Numbered from the stretch's first letter, positions 8,605 through 19,383 are shown. The stretch: 64,000 bases of DNA from HXMU1420-13 sp963691715 (GCA_963691715.1 OY829281.1:620001-684000), one strand, 5' to 3'. The notes: a model not told the origin generated them from the sequence alone. Translations and numbers: made by a program.

Positions 8605-11600
8605 ATGATATCAAAATCATTACGGGGGCTGTGTGTTTTATTTGCATTTTCAATTATATATAGTGCAAACACTAATGCTCAATTCAAAACAACTACCTTT
8701 AACGATAATCTTGTTAAAGAAAATAGTATCGTAGTTAAATTCGATGATACTATGATAACTACAAAACATAAGGCTGTCTCACCAAAAAGGCTTGCTTCAG
8801 ATGTTCGAACTCAATTTAATGCTTCTATTGGAAGAACACTAGAAAATGGTACTGAAGAATGGATTATCAATCATGATATGAATACTGTTTTAAGCGAGTT
8901 AAATCGTATTCCAGGTGTTCGCGCATTCCCAAATTATGTCTTTTACAGAGATGACTTAAAAGTAACCGAACTTGACTTTTCTGATCAAATTACACTTACC
9001 ACGGAGGGTGAAAATCTTTTTCCAGAACTCCAAACAATGTATGGAGATGAGATTATAATTAATGGTGATTTTGGCACTGGCGATTTAAGTAATTGGCAGA
9101 CTTTTGTTGCTGATTGGGTTGGTGTTACAGCAGACTTTGCAGTTGAAAATGGCATTGCACAAGTTGACAGTATTGCTGGTGGTCTTGATGGAACCATGTG
9201 GTACATTCAACTTAATCAAGCACTATCTGACGCTCAGCTAGACCAATTAAATGTTGGAGCGCGTTATGAATTATCTTTTGATGCATTTACTGATTCAGCT
9301 TTTAAGGAAATCAGTGTGGTATTAGGCCAAAATGGTGGTGATTTCTTTTCTGTTGTTTATGAAAATATGACTATTAATAGAGACACTACCAATTATACGA
9401 TACTATTTAACTTGACAGAGAAATGGGATAATTCCACAACCGGTATGAAACTTGGCTTTGAGGGCGGTCTATCAGACGCTTCCATGTTTATTGATAACGT
9501 TTCTTTAAGACAGGCAAATTCTCCTGCATCAGCTTTACCTGGACCAGGTGTAGCCGATTCAATGGTGGTTTCAATATTCTCTGATGACTATATAGATGTC
9601 GCTGTTGATACATATAGAACTCCATGGTCTTCAGGTTTTACCAAGTTCTCGATCGATAGTGTTGATAACAATAAATTCATCACTTACGACTCTTTAGATT
9701 TCGTAGGAATTGAAATGACTTCTACACCCCTAGATATTTCTGAAATGACTCATGTTTACTTTAATGTTTGGACTCCAAACACGGATGTAATGAGAATCAA
9801 ATTGGTTGACTTCGGTGATGATGGAACCTTCGGTGGTGGAGATGACTCAGAGCATGAAGTGACATTTGAAAACTATCCTAAAAGCCAGTGGTTAACTATA
9901 AACATTCCATTGTATGCTTTTGAAGGATTAAACGGTGATGAAAATATCGCTCAAATAATTTTTAGTGCGGCACCGGTCAATGAATCGACTTTACACATTG
10001 ATAATTTATTATTCTGGGATGATGGGTCTTTAACTTCAGATCCACTTCTATCCTTACAGTATGGCTTAAATAACGATGGTTCTTTTAATCCGGGATATTC
10101 AGTTGTTGGAGCAGATATTGAAGCTTTTTCAGCATGGGAATTTACAACTGGTTCAGACGATGTAGTAATGGTAGTATACGATGATGGCGTTGATTTTTCT
10201 CATCCTGATTTATACGATAACCGATGGGTAAACCCAGGTGAAGATTTAAATGGTGATGGAATTATTACTGATGCCGATTATAATGGTATAGACGACGACG
10301 GAAATGGATATCCTGACGATTTTTGGGGTTGGAGTTCTGTATATGATGATAACAGATTTTTAAATAGCGGTTCATTCCATGGTACACACGTTGCAGGTAT
10401 TCTTGGTGCACAGGGTGATAATGGGATGGGTGTATCTGGTGTAGCTCAGGATGTTAAAATCATCAACGTTATGATATTCGATGAATTTGGAAGTACTGAT
10501 GCTATTTCAATTATGGCTGGTTACGAGTATATATCACATCTACTAGATGCAGGTGTTGATATTACTGGTATAAATCAGTCATGGGGTGGTGGAGGTTATT
10601 TAGACCTCGAATCAGACCAACAATTCATAAGTGTGATGACTGATTATGCTTTAGATCATGCAGAGCATGCAGCGCTATGGGTTGTGAGTGCAGGTAATAG
10701 TGCATCAAATAGAGATGAGCTCCCTTTCTACTCATATCCAAATAATATTCAGTCTCCAAATCTTATCACTGTAGCTAGCACAGATGATGCAGATAATTTA
10801 TCTGGTTTTTCTGACTATGGTGTATTTACAGTAGATGTAGCAGCACCTGGTTCAAGCATTCTGTCAACGCTACCACCAAGTACAACTGGAGTTGAATATG
10901 GCTATTTAAGTGGTACTTCTATGGCTTCACCACACGTATCTGGTATTTTAGCTCTAGCAAAAGCAATGTATCCTGATGAAGATGGATTCGATTTAATGAC
11001 TCGTGTACTTGCGGGTAATGAATCTGTAGCAAATCTTGAAGGAGAAACCGGAGCTGGAGGTCGTGTTAATGCTATTGGCACATTAGAAGGAGGTACTGAT
11101 CCAATTTCAACTGGTAATACAACTCAATTCCATAGAACATTTGTTGATGGTGATGCTCTAGAGAATACTGGTTTAGTAAATAATACTGGTGGAACACTTA
11201 CTGTTACTGGAATGTCACTTTCCGGGCCAGATGCAGATAATTTCTACATTATTACAGAAGAACTCCCAACACTTTTAGATGGTGAAGCCTTTGGTATTTT
11301 AGTTGGTTTTGATAATGCTGGAGAAGGTGGAGATTTAACAGCTACTCTTGAGGTATTAACGGATGCTGGAACAGTAAATCTATCTTTAGTAGGCCATGAA
11401 CAAGGTTTTGCTTATTTAGCTATTGATAATTCTTACGAAGATTTGGGTTCAGTACCCTACGGTGAAGAGTTATCAGCTACATTTAATATACTTAACATTG
11501 GTAATTCTACGATGGATTATAATATGGGGCAAGCTTTGTTTTGGTATGATCTAGAAGGGTCTCAATTTATCGATTCAAAAACTACTTATAAGGCAGGTAA

Positions 11601-14600
11601 AGCTCCTTTAAAAGAGGTAAGAGAAATAAATCAAATGGATTTTTTCGATGATTTAACAGCAAAAGTAATATTAGATCGAGGGGACAGAACTTTACCAAAA
11701 ATCCAATATGTGCCTGGTTCTCATAGAGAAAGTGATCATCTTGCTGGTGCTGAAGAAATTTGGTTTGATAATTTAAATGATGTTGATGAAACAATGGCAA
11801 ACTGGGATCTCCAAAGTTATGGCGGAAATGAGGCATACTTTAATTTAGTTGATATAAGTGATACCGAAGGAGACACAAATAATGTATTCCTATTTGGTGA
11901 CTTTGAATTCGCATATCCCAACTCAGCTGTTCCAGTGGCTATAACACCCTCTTTCGATTTTTCATTATTAGAAGCTGGTAGAACTCCTTCTTATTTAGTT
12001 TTTGATGTTGAAGCTGAGTTAGAGGATGGATACGATTACTTCTATATAAATGCTATTTCGAATGGTTCTCGTTTGGCAACAATTGCTGGAACATTTAACG
12101 GAACCATTATTAACTATGGTGGTTATTACAAGGTATTTGTAGATATTTCAATGTTTGCAGGACTTGATGATCTTGAATTCTGGTTTATTGCTAGTACAGA
12201 TAGTGATTTTGCAGGTGGATTCGGAGTATTATTTGACAATGTTTCAGTCATCGTTGATGATGCACCATTTTTTACATCTACAAATAGTGGTGAGTTAGCT
12301 CCAGGCGAAAGTGAAGAAGTCGAAGTAATTGTGAGAACAGAGTTACTTCCCGCTGGTGATTGGGTTCTATACACAGATGTATATGCAAATGGTTTTATTT
12401 CTTATTACGGAAATGGAGGTGATTATGCACGTCATACAACTGAATTTTCAGCACGTAATGTTGCTCTAGAGATTGATCCCACAGAACAATGGTTAGGTGA
12501 AGTATCAACAGTCGAAACAATAGAATTTAGTTTTGATGCTAAAAATATTGGTACAGTAGATGTTTCTGTAATGCCAGATATTTTTGTTTCATATTCGATG
12601 ACAGAAAATGGTACAGATGCATCTTTTAATGATAATAGGCAAATTGTTATTGATAGAATTGAAAATGCTGAAAAAGTTGAAGCGCCTACCGTGAACTTAG
12701 TGGAACATAGAGATTTCATTTTGAATAACTTAAACCAACGTTCATCTACAGTTTCTAGCAATAAAGTAGCAGATACTCCAAGGATGGGTCCATCTAAAGA
12801 AAGTCTTGATATTTACTTTGAAAATTTCGAAGGATATGGTGGAGATACAGGACTTTACGATGTTTGGGATGTTGTTGATGTAAGTTCTGGATTAGGTAGT
12901 GTTTTCGATCTTCTTGATTTAGGAAGTAACTTTTTAAGTGCAGGTGATGTTAGTGATAATGGATTATTCATTTATAATAATACATATACACTCGCATTTT
13001 CTGAGTCTTTCGACCTTTCAACTATTTCAATCTCTGATGCTACAATCTTTGAATTAACCTATTCATACTTACTCGAGCCTGGTTATGATATTGGTTCGGT
13101 TTGGATTGGTGTTGAAAAAGATACAGGACCTGAATTATACTATTTAGGTGGTAGTGAAGATGTTTTAATTAACGACGGTGGTTTATATCGAACAGAATTT
13201 GACGTTTCATTCTTAAATGGCAACGAAAACGTTTTTCTAGCATTTCTTGTAGAAACCGATGAAAGTGTGCAATCAGGTTGGGCAGTATTTGACGATTTAG
13301 ATGTATATACTAGTGAGCTATTTGCCTACATCGAACCAACTGAAGCAATGATAGATTCAGGCGCTACAGAAACATTTAAAGTTTCAATCAATACACCCAT
13401 GTTGCAGTCTGGAAGTTATGTTGCAATGTCAGTACTTGATTATTATGGAGGAAGTGAAGATTTCTTCATTGCAAGAACAGCAGAACAATATACTTACTTT
13501 GAGATACCAAATACGAAACCGGTAGCAGTTGATGATTATTTTGCAGCTATGGTTGATGATGTTATACCCTTCAATGCTATAATTAACTCAATGTTAATTA
13601 ATGATTATGATGACGATGAGGACTGGATTTATCTTTATGATTTAGAGGATCCAATGTATGGTGATATCAAATATACTTTTGATGGGCCTGTTTACGTCGC
13701 ACCTGAATCCGGAGGAAAAGTAGATATGATGAGATATATCATTACTGATGGCCAAAAGATGGATACTGCAACTGTATATATCTCTATTGGAGATACCCCT
13801 CATTTCCCAGTGGGCGCAGACAAACAATATGTATTCTTAGAGGATGAAGAAATCTCTATGAGTACTATGGGAATGGCTGCAGGTGTAGGTTTCTGGAATG
13901 ATTTATTCGTTTGGGCTCAACCACATCACACTGATTTAATTATTGGGCATGATGCAGACAATCATACGATAACATTTACGGCTGCAGAAAATGCTTTCGG
14001 GCAGTATAATGCTACTTTATATGTTGGCTTTGAAGGTGACGTTTTAGATTCAATGGAAGTTTCTTTAGTTGTAGTTCCAGTTAATGACGCTCCCGTTGCA
14101 GATTTCAGTACAAATATTGAAGGTTCTGTTGTCACTTTTACTAATTTATCAAACGATGCTTTAGATAAAGAAGCAGGTGGTATAATTGGTTATGAATGGG
14201 ATTTTGGTGACGGAACAACAAGTTCTGAAAAGAATCCTTCTTATGATTATGGCAAAATTGGAGATTTTAGTATCTCATTAACAGTTACAGATAATGATGG
14301 AGTATCAACTACTTATTCAGAAACAATTACAATTCTAAATGTTTCAAACGAAGTGAATGCTGGGATTCCAACTGAATTTGCAATTCAACAAAATTATCCT
14401 AATCCATTTAACCCTTCTACAAATATCAATTATAGCCTTCCTGAGGCTTCAAGAGTAACAATTATTGTTTATGATTTACTTGGTCAGAAGGTTGCTGAGT
14501 TGGTTAATACAGAGAAATCTGCTGGATATCATACTATAGCTTTTGATGCCTCTGCTCTTTCTTCAGGTGTTTATATATACCAAATCAAGGCAGGAGCATT

Positions 14601-14634
14601 TACAAATACTAAAAAAATGATGCTTATTAAATAA
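8605..14634 (+). CDS. Very large secreted subtilisin-like (S8) protease with PKD and type IX sorting domains
   Basis: A 2009-residue exported protein. A signal peptide ends near NTNAQ and is followed by an inhibitor-like propeptide (about 35-115) and lectin-like beta-sandwich repeats (about 150-300). The S8 catalytic domain carries D526 (VVYDDGVDFSHPDL), H592 (HGTHVAGI) and S772 (GTSMASPHVSG), with oxyanion Asn in VVSAGNS. The next thousand residues hold repeated beta domains, a cadherin-like stretch (KPVAVDDYF) and a PKD domain near residue 1870 (YEWDFGDGTTSSEKNPSYDY). The last ~85 residues (QQNYPNPFNPSTNINYSL onwards) are the type IX secretion sorting domain. It is monocistronic: an upstream gap of about 210 nt and a strong downstream terminator. 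Predicted role: cell-surface or released protease. Confidence 0.93.
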   Translation: MISKSLRGLCVLFAFSIIYSANTNAQFKTTTFNDNLVKENSIVVKFDDTMITTKHKAVSPKRLASDVRTQFNASIGRTLENGTEEWIINHDMNTVLSELNRIPGVRAFPNYVFYRDDLKVTELDFSDQITLTTEGENLFPELQTMYGDEIIINGDFGTGDLSNWQTFVADWVGVTADFAVENGIAQVDSIAGGLDGTMWYIQLNQALSDAQLDQLNVGARYELSFDAFTDSAFKEISVVLGQNGGDFFSVVYENMTINRDTTNYTILFNLTEKWDNSTTGMKLGFEGGLSDASMFIDNVSLRQANSPASALPGPGVADSMVVSIFSDDYIDVAVDTYRTPWSSGFTKFSIDSVDNNKFITYDSLDFVGIEMTSTPLDISEMTHVYFNVWTPNTDVMRIKLVDFGDDGTFGGGDDSEHEVTFENYPKSQWLTINIPLYAFEGLNGDENIAQIIFSAAPVNESTLHIDNLLFWDDGSLTSDPLLSLQYGLNNDGSFNPGYSVVGADIEAFSAWEFTTGSDDVVMVVYDDGVDFSHPDLYDNRWVNPGEDLNGDGIITDADYNGIDDDGNGYPDDFWGWSSVYDDNRFLNSGSFHGTHVAGILGAQGDNGMGVSGVAQDVKIINVMIFDEFGSTDAISIMAGYEYISHLLDAGVDITGINQSWGGGGYLDLESDQQFISVMTDYALDHAEHAALWVVSAGNSASNRDELPFYSYPNNIQSPNLITVASTDDADNLSGFSDYGVFTVDVAAPGSSILSTLPPSTTGVEYGYLSGTSMASPHVSGILALAKAMYPDEDGFDLMTRVLAGNESVANLEGETGAGGRVNAIGTLEGGTDPISTGNTTQFHRTFVDGDALENTGLVNNTGGTLTVTGMSLSGPDADNFYIITEELPTLLDGEAFGILVGFDNAGEGGDLTATLEVLTDAGTVNLSLVGHEQGFAYLAIDNSYEDLGSVPYGEELSATFNILNIGNSTMDYNMGQALFWYDLEGSQFIDSKTTYKAGKAPLKEVREINQMDFFDDLTAKVILDRGDRTLPKIQYVPGSHRESDHLAGAEEIWFDNLNDVDETMANWDLQSYGGNEAYFNLVDISDTEGDTNNVFLFGDFEFAYPNSAVPVAITPSFDFSLLEAGRTPSYLVFDVEAELEDGYDYFYINAISNGSRLATIAGTFNGTIINYGGYYKVFVDISMFAGLDDLEFWFIASTDSDFAGGFGVLFDNVSVIVDDAPFFTSTNSGELAPGESEEVEVIVRTELLPAGDWVLYTDVYANGFISYYGNGGDYARHTTEFSARNVALEIDPTEQWLGEVSTVETIEFSFDAKNIGTVDVSVMPDIFVSYSMTENGTDASFNDNRQIVIDRIENAEKVEAPTVNLVEHRDFILNNLNQRSSTVSSNKVADTPRMGPSKESLDIYFENFEGYGGDTGLYDVWDVVDVSSGLGSVFDLLDLGSNFLSAGDVSDNGLFIYNNTYTLAFSESFDLSTISISDATIFELTYSYLLEPGYDIGSVWIGVEKDTGPELYYLGGSEDVLINDGGLYRTEFDVSFLNGNENVFLAFLVETDESVQSGWAVFDDLDVYTSELFAYIEPTEAMIDSGATETFKVSINTPMLQSGSYVAMSVLDYYGGSEDFFIARTAEQYTYFEIPNTKPVAVDDYFAAMVDDVIPFNAIINSMLINDYDDDEDWIYLYDLEDPMYGDIKYTFDGPVYVAPESGGKVDMMRYIITDGQKMDTATVYISIGDTPHFPVGADKQYVFLEDEEISMSTMGMAAGVGFWNDLFVWAQPHHTDLIIGHDADNHTITFTAAENAFGQYNATLYVGFEGDVLDSMEVSLVVVPVNDAPVADFSTNIEGSVVTFTNLSNDALDKEAGGIIGYEWDFGDGTTSSEKNPSYDYGKIGDFSISLTVTDNDGVSTTYSETITILNVSNEVNAGIPTEFAIQQNYPNPFNPSTNINYSLPEASRVTIIVYDLLGQKVAELVNTEKSAGYHTIAFDASALSSGVYIYQIKAGAFTNTKKMMLIK

Positions 14635-14651
14635 GCAATTTAAAAATAAAT

Positions 14652-14683
14652 AAACCCCATCTGTTTTCAGGTGGGGTTTTTTA
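14652..14683 (+). terminator. Rho-independent terminator after S8 protease
   Basis: AAACCCCA and TGGGGTTT arms flank a small CTG/CAG-closed tetraloop and are followed by a run of T. It is placed 18 nt after the protease stop codon. Confidence 0.9.
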
Positions 14684-14726
14684 TTTTATAAGAGTTATCA
14701 TACGGAAGAACAAAAAATATAGTCAG

Positions 14727-16091
14727 TTGAAAAAATTTATACGCATTGCTTCTGGACAAGGTTTTTGGGGTGATCTACCAAATGCACCTATAAACCAAGT
14801 AAAACAAGGTCCCATAGACTATTTGGTGATGGATTATTTGGCAGAAGTAACCATGTCTATTATGCAAAAACAAAAAATGCAGAACTCAGAATGGGGATAT
14901 GCTCGAGATTTTGTAGGAGTTGTTCAATCCGTAATGCCACATATTATAGATTCCGGAATTAAAGTAATCAGCAATGCTGGTGGCGTAAACCCTAATGCAT
15001 GTAAAGATAAAATTTTAAAATATGCTAAAGATCATGGCTATGATGATTTAAAAGTTGCAGTAGTAGATGGTGATGACATACTAAATGATATAGATGAGTT
15101 TATTAAGTTAGAGCATCCACTAAAAAATATGGAAACCGGAGATCCCATTAGCACAATAAAAGATCAGTTACTAAGTGCCAATGTATATTTTGGCTGTAAA
15201 GCAGTAGTTGAAGCATTGGAACAAGGAGCCGATATAATCATTACAGGAAGAGTCACCGATACTGGATTAACACTTGCTCCTATGATTTATGAATTTGGCT
15301 GGTCATATGGTGACTATGATAAAATGGCAATTGGAACTATTGCTGGCCATATTATAGAATGTGGAGCGCAAGTATCAGGTGGAAACTATACAGACTGGGA
15401 AGAAGTATCTGATTTTCAAAATATTGGTTTTCCAATTATCGAAGCTTACCCTGATGGCATATTTTATGTAACAAAACATCCAGAAACTGGGGGGTTAATC
15501 AATGAAAAAACAGTAAAAGAACAATTACTTTATGAGATAGGGGATCCTAAAGAGTATATTACTCCTGATGTAATTGCAGATTTCACCTCTATCCATCTTG
15601 AAACAGAAGGCAAAGACAGGGTTAAAGTTAGCGGGATAAAGGGAAAACCAGAGACACCTACTTATAAAATTTCTGCAAGTTACAACGATGGATATAAATT
15701 GTCTGCTAATTTAACATATTGTTGGCCAAATGCTCTTCAAAAAGCAAAAAAAGGTGCTGATATTTTAGAGTTACGAGCAAAAAATCTTGGGTTAAATATA
15801 AATGAATTTCATTCCGAATTTATTGGTTTTAATGGAGTATCAGAAAAACCTTTGCGTTTAAGTGACGATGCAGAATATGATGAAATTCAGATGAGAATTT
15901 CCATCAGTGGAAATAATAAAGATGAAATCAACCGATTTGGTATGGAAATTGCACCTTTGATTTTAACGGGTCCAAGCGGTGTTACAGGCTTTGCAGGTGG
16001 TAGACCAAAGGCTAGTGAAATAGTGGCATATTGGCCCGCTCTGTTAGATAAAAATGCTGTCCGTCCAAGAGTAAAAATTTATACCGTCTAA
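14727..16091 (+). CDS. AtuA/DUF1446 family protein
   Basis: A 454-residue protein beginning at a TTG (MKKFIRIASGQGFWGD). The motifs SGQGFWGD, NAGGVNP, DIIITGRVTDTGLTLAP and GHIIECGAQVSGGNYTDW are typical of the acyclic terpene utilisation AtuA/DUF1446 family. That family acts in acyclic isoprenoid and leucine-type acyl-CoA breakdown in Pseudomonas, but the reaction is not firmly known. Here the gene is alone without atuC/D/F-like partners, so its pathway cannot be inferred from context. The following ABC exporter gene begins 13 nt later. I chose TTG because no ATG precedes the conserved N-terminus. Confidence 0.8.
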   Translation: MKKFIRIASGQGFWGDLPNAPINQVKQGPIDYLVMDYLAEVTMSIMQKQKMQNSEWGYARDFVGVVQSVMPHIIDSGIKVISNAGGVNPNACKDKILKYAKDHGYDDLKVAVVDGDDILNDIDEFIKLEHPLKNMETGDPISTIKDQLLSANVYFGCKAVVEALEQGADIIITGRVTDTGLTLAPMIYEFGWSYGDYDKMAIGTIAGHIIECGAQVSGGNYTDWEEVSDFQNIGFPIIEAYPDGIFYVTKHPETGGLINEKTVKEQLLYEIGDPKEYITPDVIADFTSIHLETEGKDRVKVSGIKGKPETPTYKISASYNDGYKLSANLTYCWPNALQKAKKGADILELRAKNLGLNINEFHSEFIGFNGVSEKPLRLSDDAEYDEIQMRISISGNNKDEINRFGMEIAPLILTGPSGVTGFAGGRPKASEIVAYWPALLDKNAVRPRVKIYTV

Positions 16092-16104
16092 AAAGAAAAG
16101 ATTA

Positions 16105-17895
16105 TTGCAGGCAATTAAAGAGCTAAATCAACTATTAAAAAAATATAGAGTAAGTATAGCTTTTGGAGTCATATTTCTAACTTGCGCTAATTTTTTTCTT
16201 GTATGGATTCCAGTCCTTATCAGGCAAACGATAAATAAAGTAGAAATTCTTGCTGATGGTGATTATTTAGTTCCTATATCACTTTTCGATACACTTTTTG
16301 CAAGCGAAGCAGGAAAAATATTAGCATCGAATTCGCTATTTCTTTTAGCTGCCGTATTTATGTATGGTTTCTTTCTATTCTTAACTCGCCAAACGTTAAT
16401 TGTAAGCTCGAGAAAAGTCGAATACGATTTGCGTAATAAGATTATCGAGAAACTGATGCATTTACCTCCTTCATTTTATGCAAAATACTCTCATGGTGAG
16501 GTATATGTCCGGGCCTCTGAAGATGTAAATAAAGTACGTGAATATTATGGTCCCGTGATCATGTATAGTATTAATACTATTACTAGAGCCGGTTTTGTGA
16601 TTACGATGATGTATTTAGTAAATAAAGAACTGATGCTATGGGCGTTATTACCGTTACCCTTATTATCTGTTTTTACTTACTGGATTACTGGATATATACA
16701 TAAACAGTCTATAATTATTCAAGAACAATATTCGAAATTGGCAGGTCAAGCAAAGGAATCTTTTACAAATATTCGGTTAATAAAAGCTTATAACAGAGAT
16801 AGCAGAGAGCAGGATAAGTTTGAAATACTAAGTGAAGATTACAGAAAGAAAAAACTTCGACTTGATATGATTGAATCTCTGTTTCATCCTGCTTTAAATT
16901 TTTTGATAGGGATATCATTAATTATTGTCATTTGGCAAGGTGGTTTAATGATTATCGAAACTAGTTTAACGGTTGGTAATATTGCAGAATTTTTAATTTA
17001 TATGGCTTATTTAATTTGGCCAGTTGCTGCACTAGGTTATACGGTAAACAGGTTTCAAAGATCTCTAGCATCATGGTTCAGAATAAAAGAAATACTGGAT
17101 TATCCTATTGAAATTAAAGATGATAATGAAAATTTTAATTTTAATATGGGTGATATTGAATTAAAAAATGTTTGGTTTAAATATCCTGATTCTGATGAAT
17201 TTGTTTTAAAAAATTTAAATCTTACAATAAAAGAGGGCGAAAAAATTGCGATAGTTGGTAGAACAGGATCTGGAAAAACATCGTTGGTTCAACTAATTCC
17301 AAGATTGTATGACGTTACTGAAGGTGAAGTGATAATTGACGGAAAAAATGTAAAGAATATTATACTTAATGAGCTTCGAAATAAAATAGGATATGTACCT
17401 CAGGGAACTTTTTTGTTCTCAGATACGATTGATGATAATATTGCATTCGGAAATGTTAATGCAACTGAGAAACAAATTGAATTTGCTGCACAGCAGGCTA
17501 TGGTAAAAGAGAATATTTTGGAATTTGAAAAAAAATTCAAGACTATACTTGGAGAAAGAGGAATTACACTATCTGGAGGACAAAAACAAAGAACTGCAAT
17601 TGCTCGGGCTTTGATTAAAAGTCCAAGATTGTTAATTTTCGATGACTCACTCAGTGCTGTAGATACAAACACAGAAGACGCAATTTTAAAAAATTTAAAT
17701 AATGAACCGGGCAGAATAACAACAATTACAATAAGCCATAGGATATCAACCATAAAAAACGCAGATAAAATATTTTATCTTAAAAACGGTCAAATTGTCG
17801 AAGAAGGAACACACGAAGCGCTTTTAAAGCTTGATGGTCATTATAAAAAAATGTATACAAAACAAATACTTGAACAAGAATTAGAACAAATCTAA
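16105..17895 (+). CDS. ABC exporter half-transporter with degenerate Walker B (subunit 1 of probable heterodimer)
   Basis: A 596-residue type IV-fold ABC half-exporter: six transmembrane helices in residues 1-330, then a nucleotide-binding domain. It has Walker A 385-392 (GRTGSGKT), signature L489-SGGQ and Walker B ending D513-D514. The catalytic glutamate that should follow Walker B is Asp514, as in the degenerate subunits of TM287/288-, LmrCD- and BmrCD-type exporters. The H-loop is intact (ISHRIST). Its partner is probably the 593-residue exporter at 19392. Start is TTG. The substrate is unknown: drug, lipid or peptide. Confidence 0.88.
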   Translation: MQAIKELNQLLKKYRVSIAFGVIFLTCANFFLVWIPVLIRQTINKVEILADGDYLVPISLFDTLFASEAGKILASNSLFLLAAVFMYGFFLFLTRQTLIVSSRKVEYDLRNKIIEKLMHLPPSFYAKYSHGEVYVRASEDVNKVREYYGPVIMYSINTITRAGFVITMMYLVNKELMLWALLPLPLLSVFTYWITGYIHKQSIIIQEQYSKLAGQAKESFTNIRLIKAYNRDSREQDKFEILSEDYRKKKLRLDMIESLFHPALNFLIGISLIIVIWQGGLMIIETSLTVGNIAEFLIYMAYLIWPVAALGYTVNRFQRSLASWFRIKEILDYPIEIKDDNENFNFNMGDIELKNVWFKYPDSDEFVLKNLNLTIKEGEKIAIVGRTGSGKTSLVQLIPRLYDVTEGEVIIDGKNVKNIILNELRNKIGYVPQGTFLFSDTIDDNIAFGNVNATEKQIEFAAQQAMVKENILEFEKKFKTILGERGITLSGGQKQRTAIARALIKSPRLLIFDDSLSAVDTNTEDAILKNLNNEPGRITTITISHRISTIKNADKIFYLKNGQIVEEGTHEALLKLDGHYKKMYTKQILEQELEQI

Positions 17896-17964
17896 ATTAA
17901 TTAAATAAAAACCATTTAGGTGCAATGTTGAACGCATTGTACAAAGGAAATTGGGAGAAATAAA

Positions 17965-19383
17965 ATGATTGTAGTACCACTAGGCATAGCATCTGCCACA
18001 CCAACAGCTATTAGACATTTACCTGCTGTAGCACTTTGGAGGGAAGGAAGCGTATTTTTATTTGATTGCGGTGAAAATGCACAAATGAGAATGTTACAAG
18101 CTGGATTAAAAAGATCAAAAATTGATAGCATCTTTATCTCACATTTTGATGTAGATCATTATTCTGGTCTAATGGGTTTATTATCAACCTTACAACTTCA
18201 ACGAAGAGAAAAAGAAATCAACATTATTGGACCGAAAGGAATCCAAGAATATGTTTCATGGAATTTAAATTTTTCTGGAGTAGAATTAAGTTTTGAAATC
18301 AATTTTATCGAAGTTGAAGAAAATATCGAAGAGCAAAGAGTTCTTGATGAAGAAGAATACTATGTAGAAGCAAGACCATTAAAACATAAAAGATTTTGTT
18401 TAGGATTCAGATTTCAAGAAAAAGATAAACCTGGTAAGGTAGATGCAGAAAAAGCGGCCTCTTTAGGAATTACAAGTGATGAACAATTTAAGGAATTAAA
18501 AGCTGGTAATTCAGTTAAACTTGACAAAGGAACGGAAGTTGAGGCATATGAAATTGTAGGACATCCTCGTCCAGGTGATAGTTTCGCTTACGTAACTGAT
18601 ACTGAATACTGCCCAAATGCAGTTAAGTTGGCGATGAATACCAATATTTTATTTCATGAATCTACGTTCAGTTCTCAATTAGCAGACAAAGCAAAAGAAA
18701 CTGGACATTCCACTTCACTTGATGCAGCTCGTGTAGCCACAGAAGCACAAACAAAGCTCTTGGTTATAGGGCATTTTTCTGCAAGGTATACTAATCTCCA
18801 TGCTTTGTTGAAAGAAACCCGTGACGCTTTTTATCCAACCTGGTTAGCTAATGAATTAAGACCAATCTACACTGATCCTTCTAATGAGCGCGGGATTGTT
18901 GATCCAAAGGTTGAATTAAAGGATTTAACAAAAAAAGATGAATCTCGGGGTAGTTATGGAAGAGGACGCCCAACATCTGGTAGAGATCACCGAGGGGGTG
19001 GAGGTAGAGATCAACGAGGAGGTGGGAATAGAAATTTCCGCCAAAGAAAACAATATGGCGGTGGGCGCTACGATAATGACAGAAATAGTGGCGGCTATCG
19101 AAGTAGAGATGGAGGTGGGCGTTACGATAATGACAGGAATAGTGGCGGCTACCGAAGTAGAGATGGAGGGAGTAATTATAGAGGAAGTGGTGGACGATAC
19201 GATAATGATAGAGGAGGAAACTATCGAAGCAGAGATGGCGGAGGTTATCGTGGATCACAAGATAAAAGCACCGATAGAAGATACGGCAGTAGTAATTATA
19301 ACAGAGATGATAAATCTGGAGATAAAATGCCTAGCAGATCAAATAGTCCGCGGACTTCATATGATGATTTTGATCGGTTTTAG
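17965..19383 (+). CDS. rnz: RNase Z-like metallo-beta-lactamase protein with RG-rich C-terminal tail
   Basis: A 472-residue protein. Residues 1-310 match ribonuclease Z, the tRNA 3'-processing endonuclease: LGIASATPTAIRHLPAVAL, FDCGENAQMRMLQAG, ILFHESTF, GHSTSLDAA, IGHFSARY. Two features are odd. The canonical HxHxDH metal motif reads H60-F-D-V-D64-H65, so the second histidine is Asp62. And the last ~150 residues are a low-complexity tail with repeated RSRDGG, RYDNDR and RGG-like elements, resembling RNA-binding RGG tails of RNA helicases and RNA-binding proteins. The gene lies between the two halves of an ABC exporter, 8 nt from the second one. Confidence 0.85.
   Translation: MIVVPLGIASATPTAIRHLPAVALWREGSVFLFDCGENAQMRMLQAGLKRSKIDSIFISHFDVDHYSGLMGLLSTLQLQRREKEINIIGPKGIQEYVSWNLNFSGVELSFEINFIEVEENIEEQRVLDEEEYYVEARPLKHKRFCLGFRFQEKDKPGKVDAEKAASLGITSDEQFKELKAGNSVKLDKGTEVEAYEIVGHPRPGDSFAYVTDTEYCPNAVKLAMNTNILFHESTFSSQLADKAKETGHSTSLDAARVATEAQTKLLVIGHFSARYTNLHALLKETRDAFYPTWLANELRPIYTDPSNERGIVDPKVELKDLTKKDESRGSYGRGRPTSGRDHRGGGGRDQRGGGNRNFRQRKQYGGGRYDNDRNSGGYRSRDGGGRYDNDRNSGGYRSRDGGSNYRGSGGRYDNDRGGNYRSRDGGGYRGSQDKSTDRRYGSSNYNRDDKSGDKMPSRSNSPRTSYDDFDRF
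19057..19200 (+). repeat. 54-nt in-frame tandem repeat in the RNase Z tail
   Basis: The unit encodes GGRYDNDRNSGGYRSRDG (18 residues). Two nearly identical copies stand side by side, followed by a degenerate third. Only a few third-position changes separate the first two, so the duplication looks recent or homogenised. Copy number could vary between strains by slippage without shifting the frame. Confidence 0.8.
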
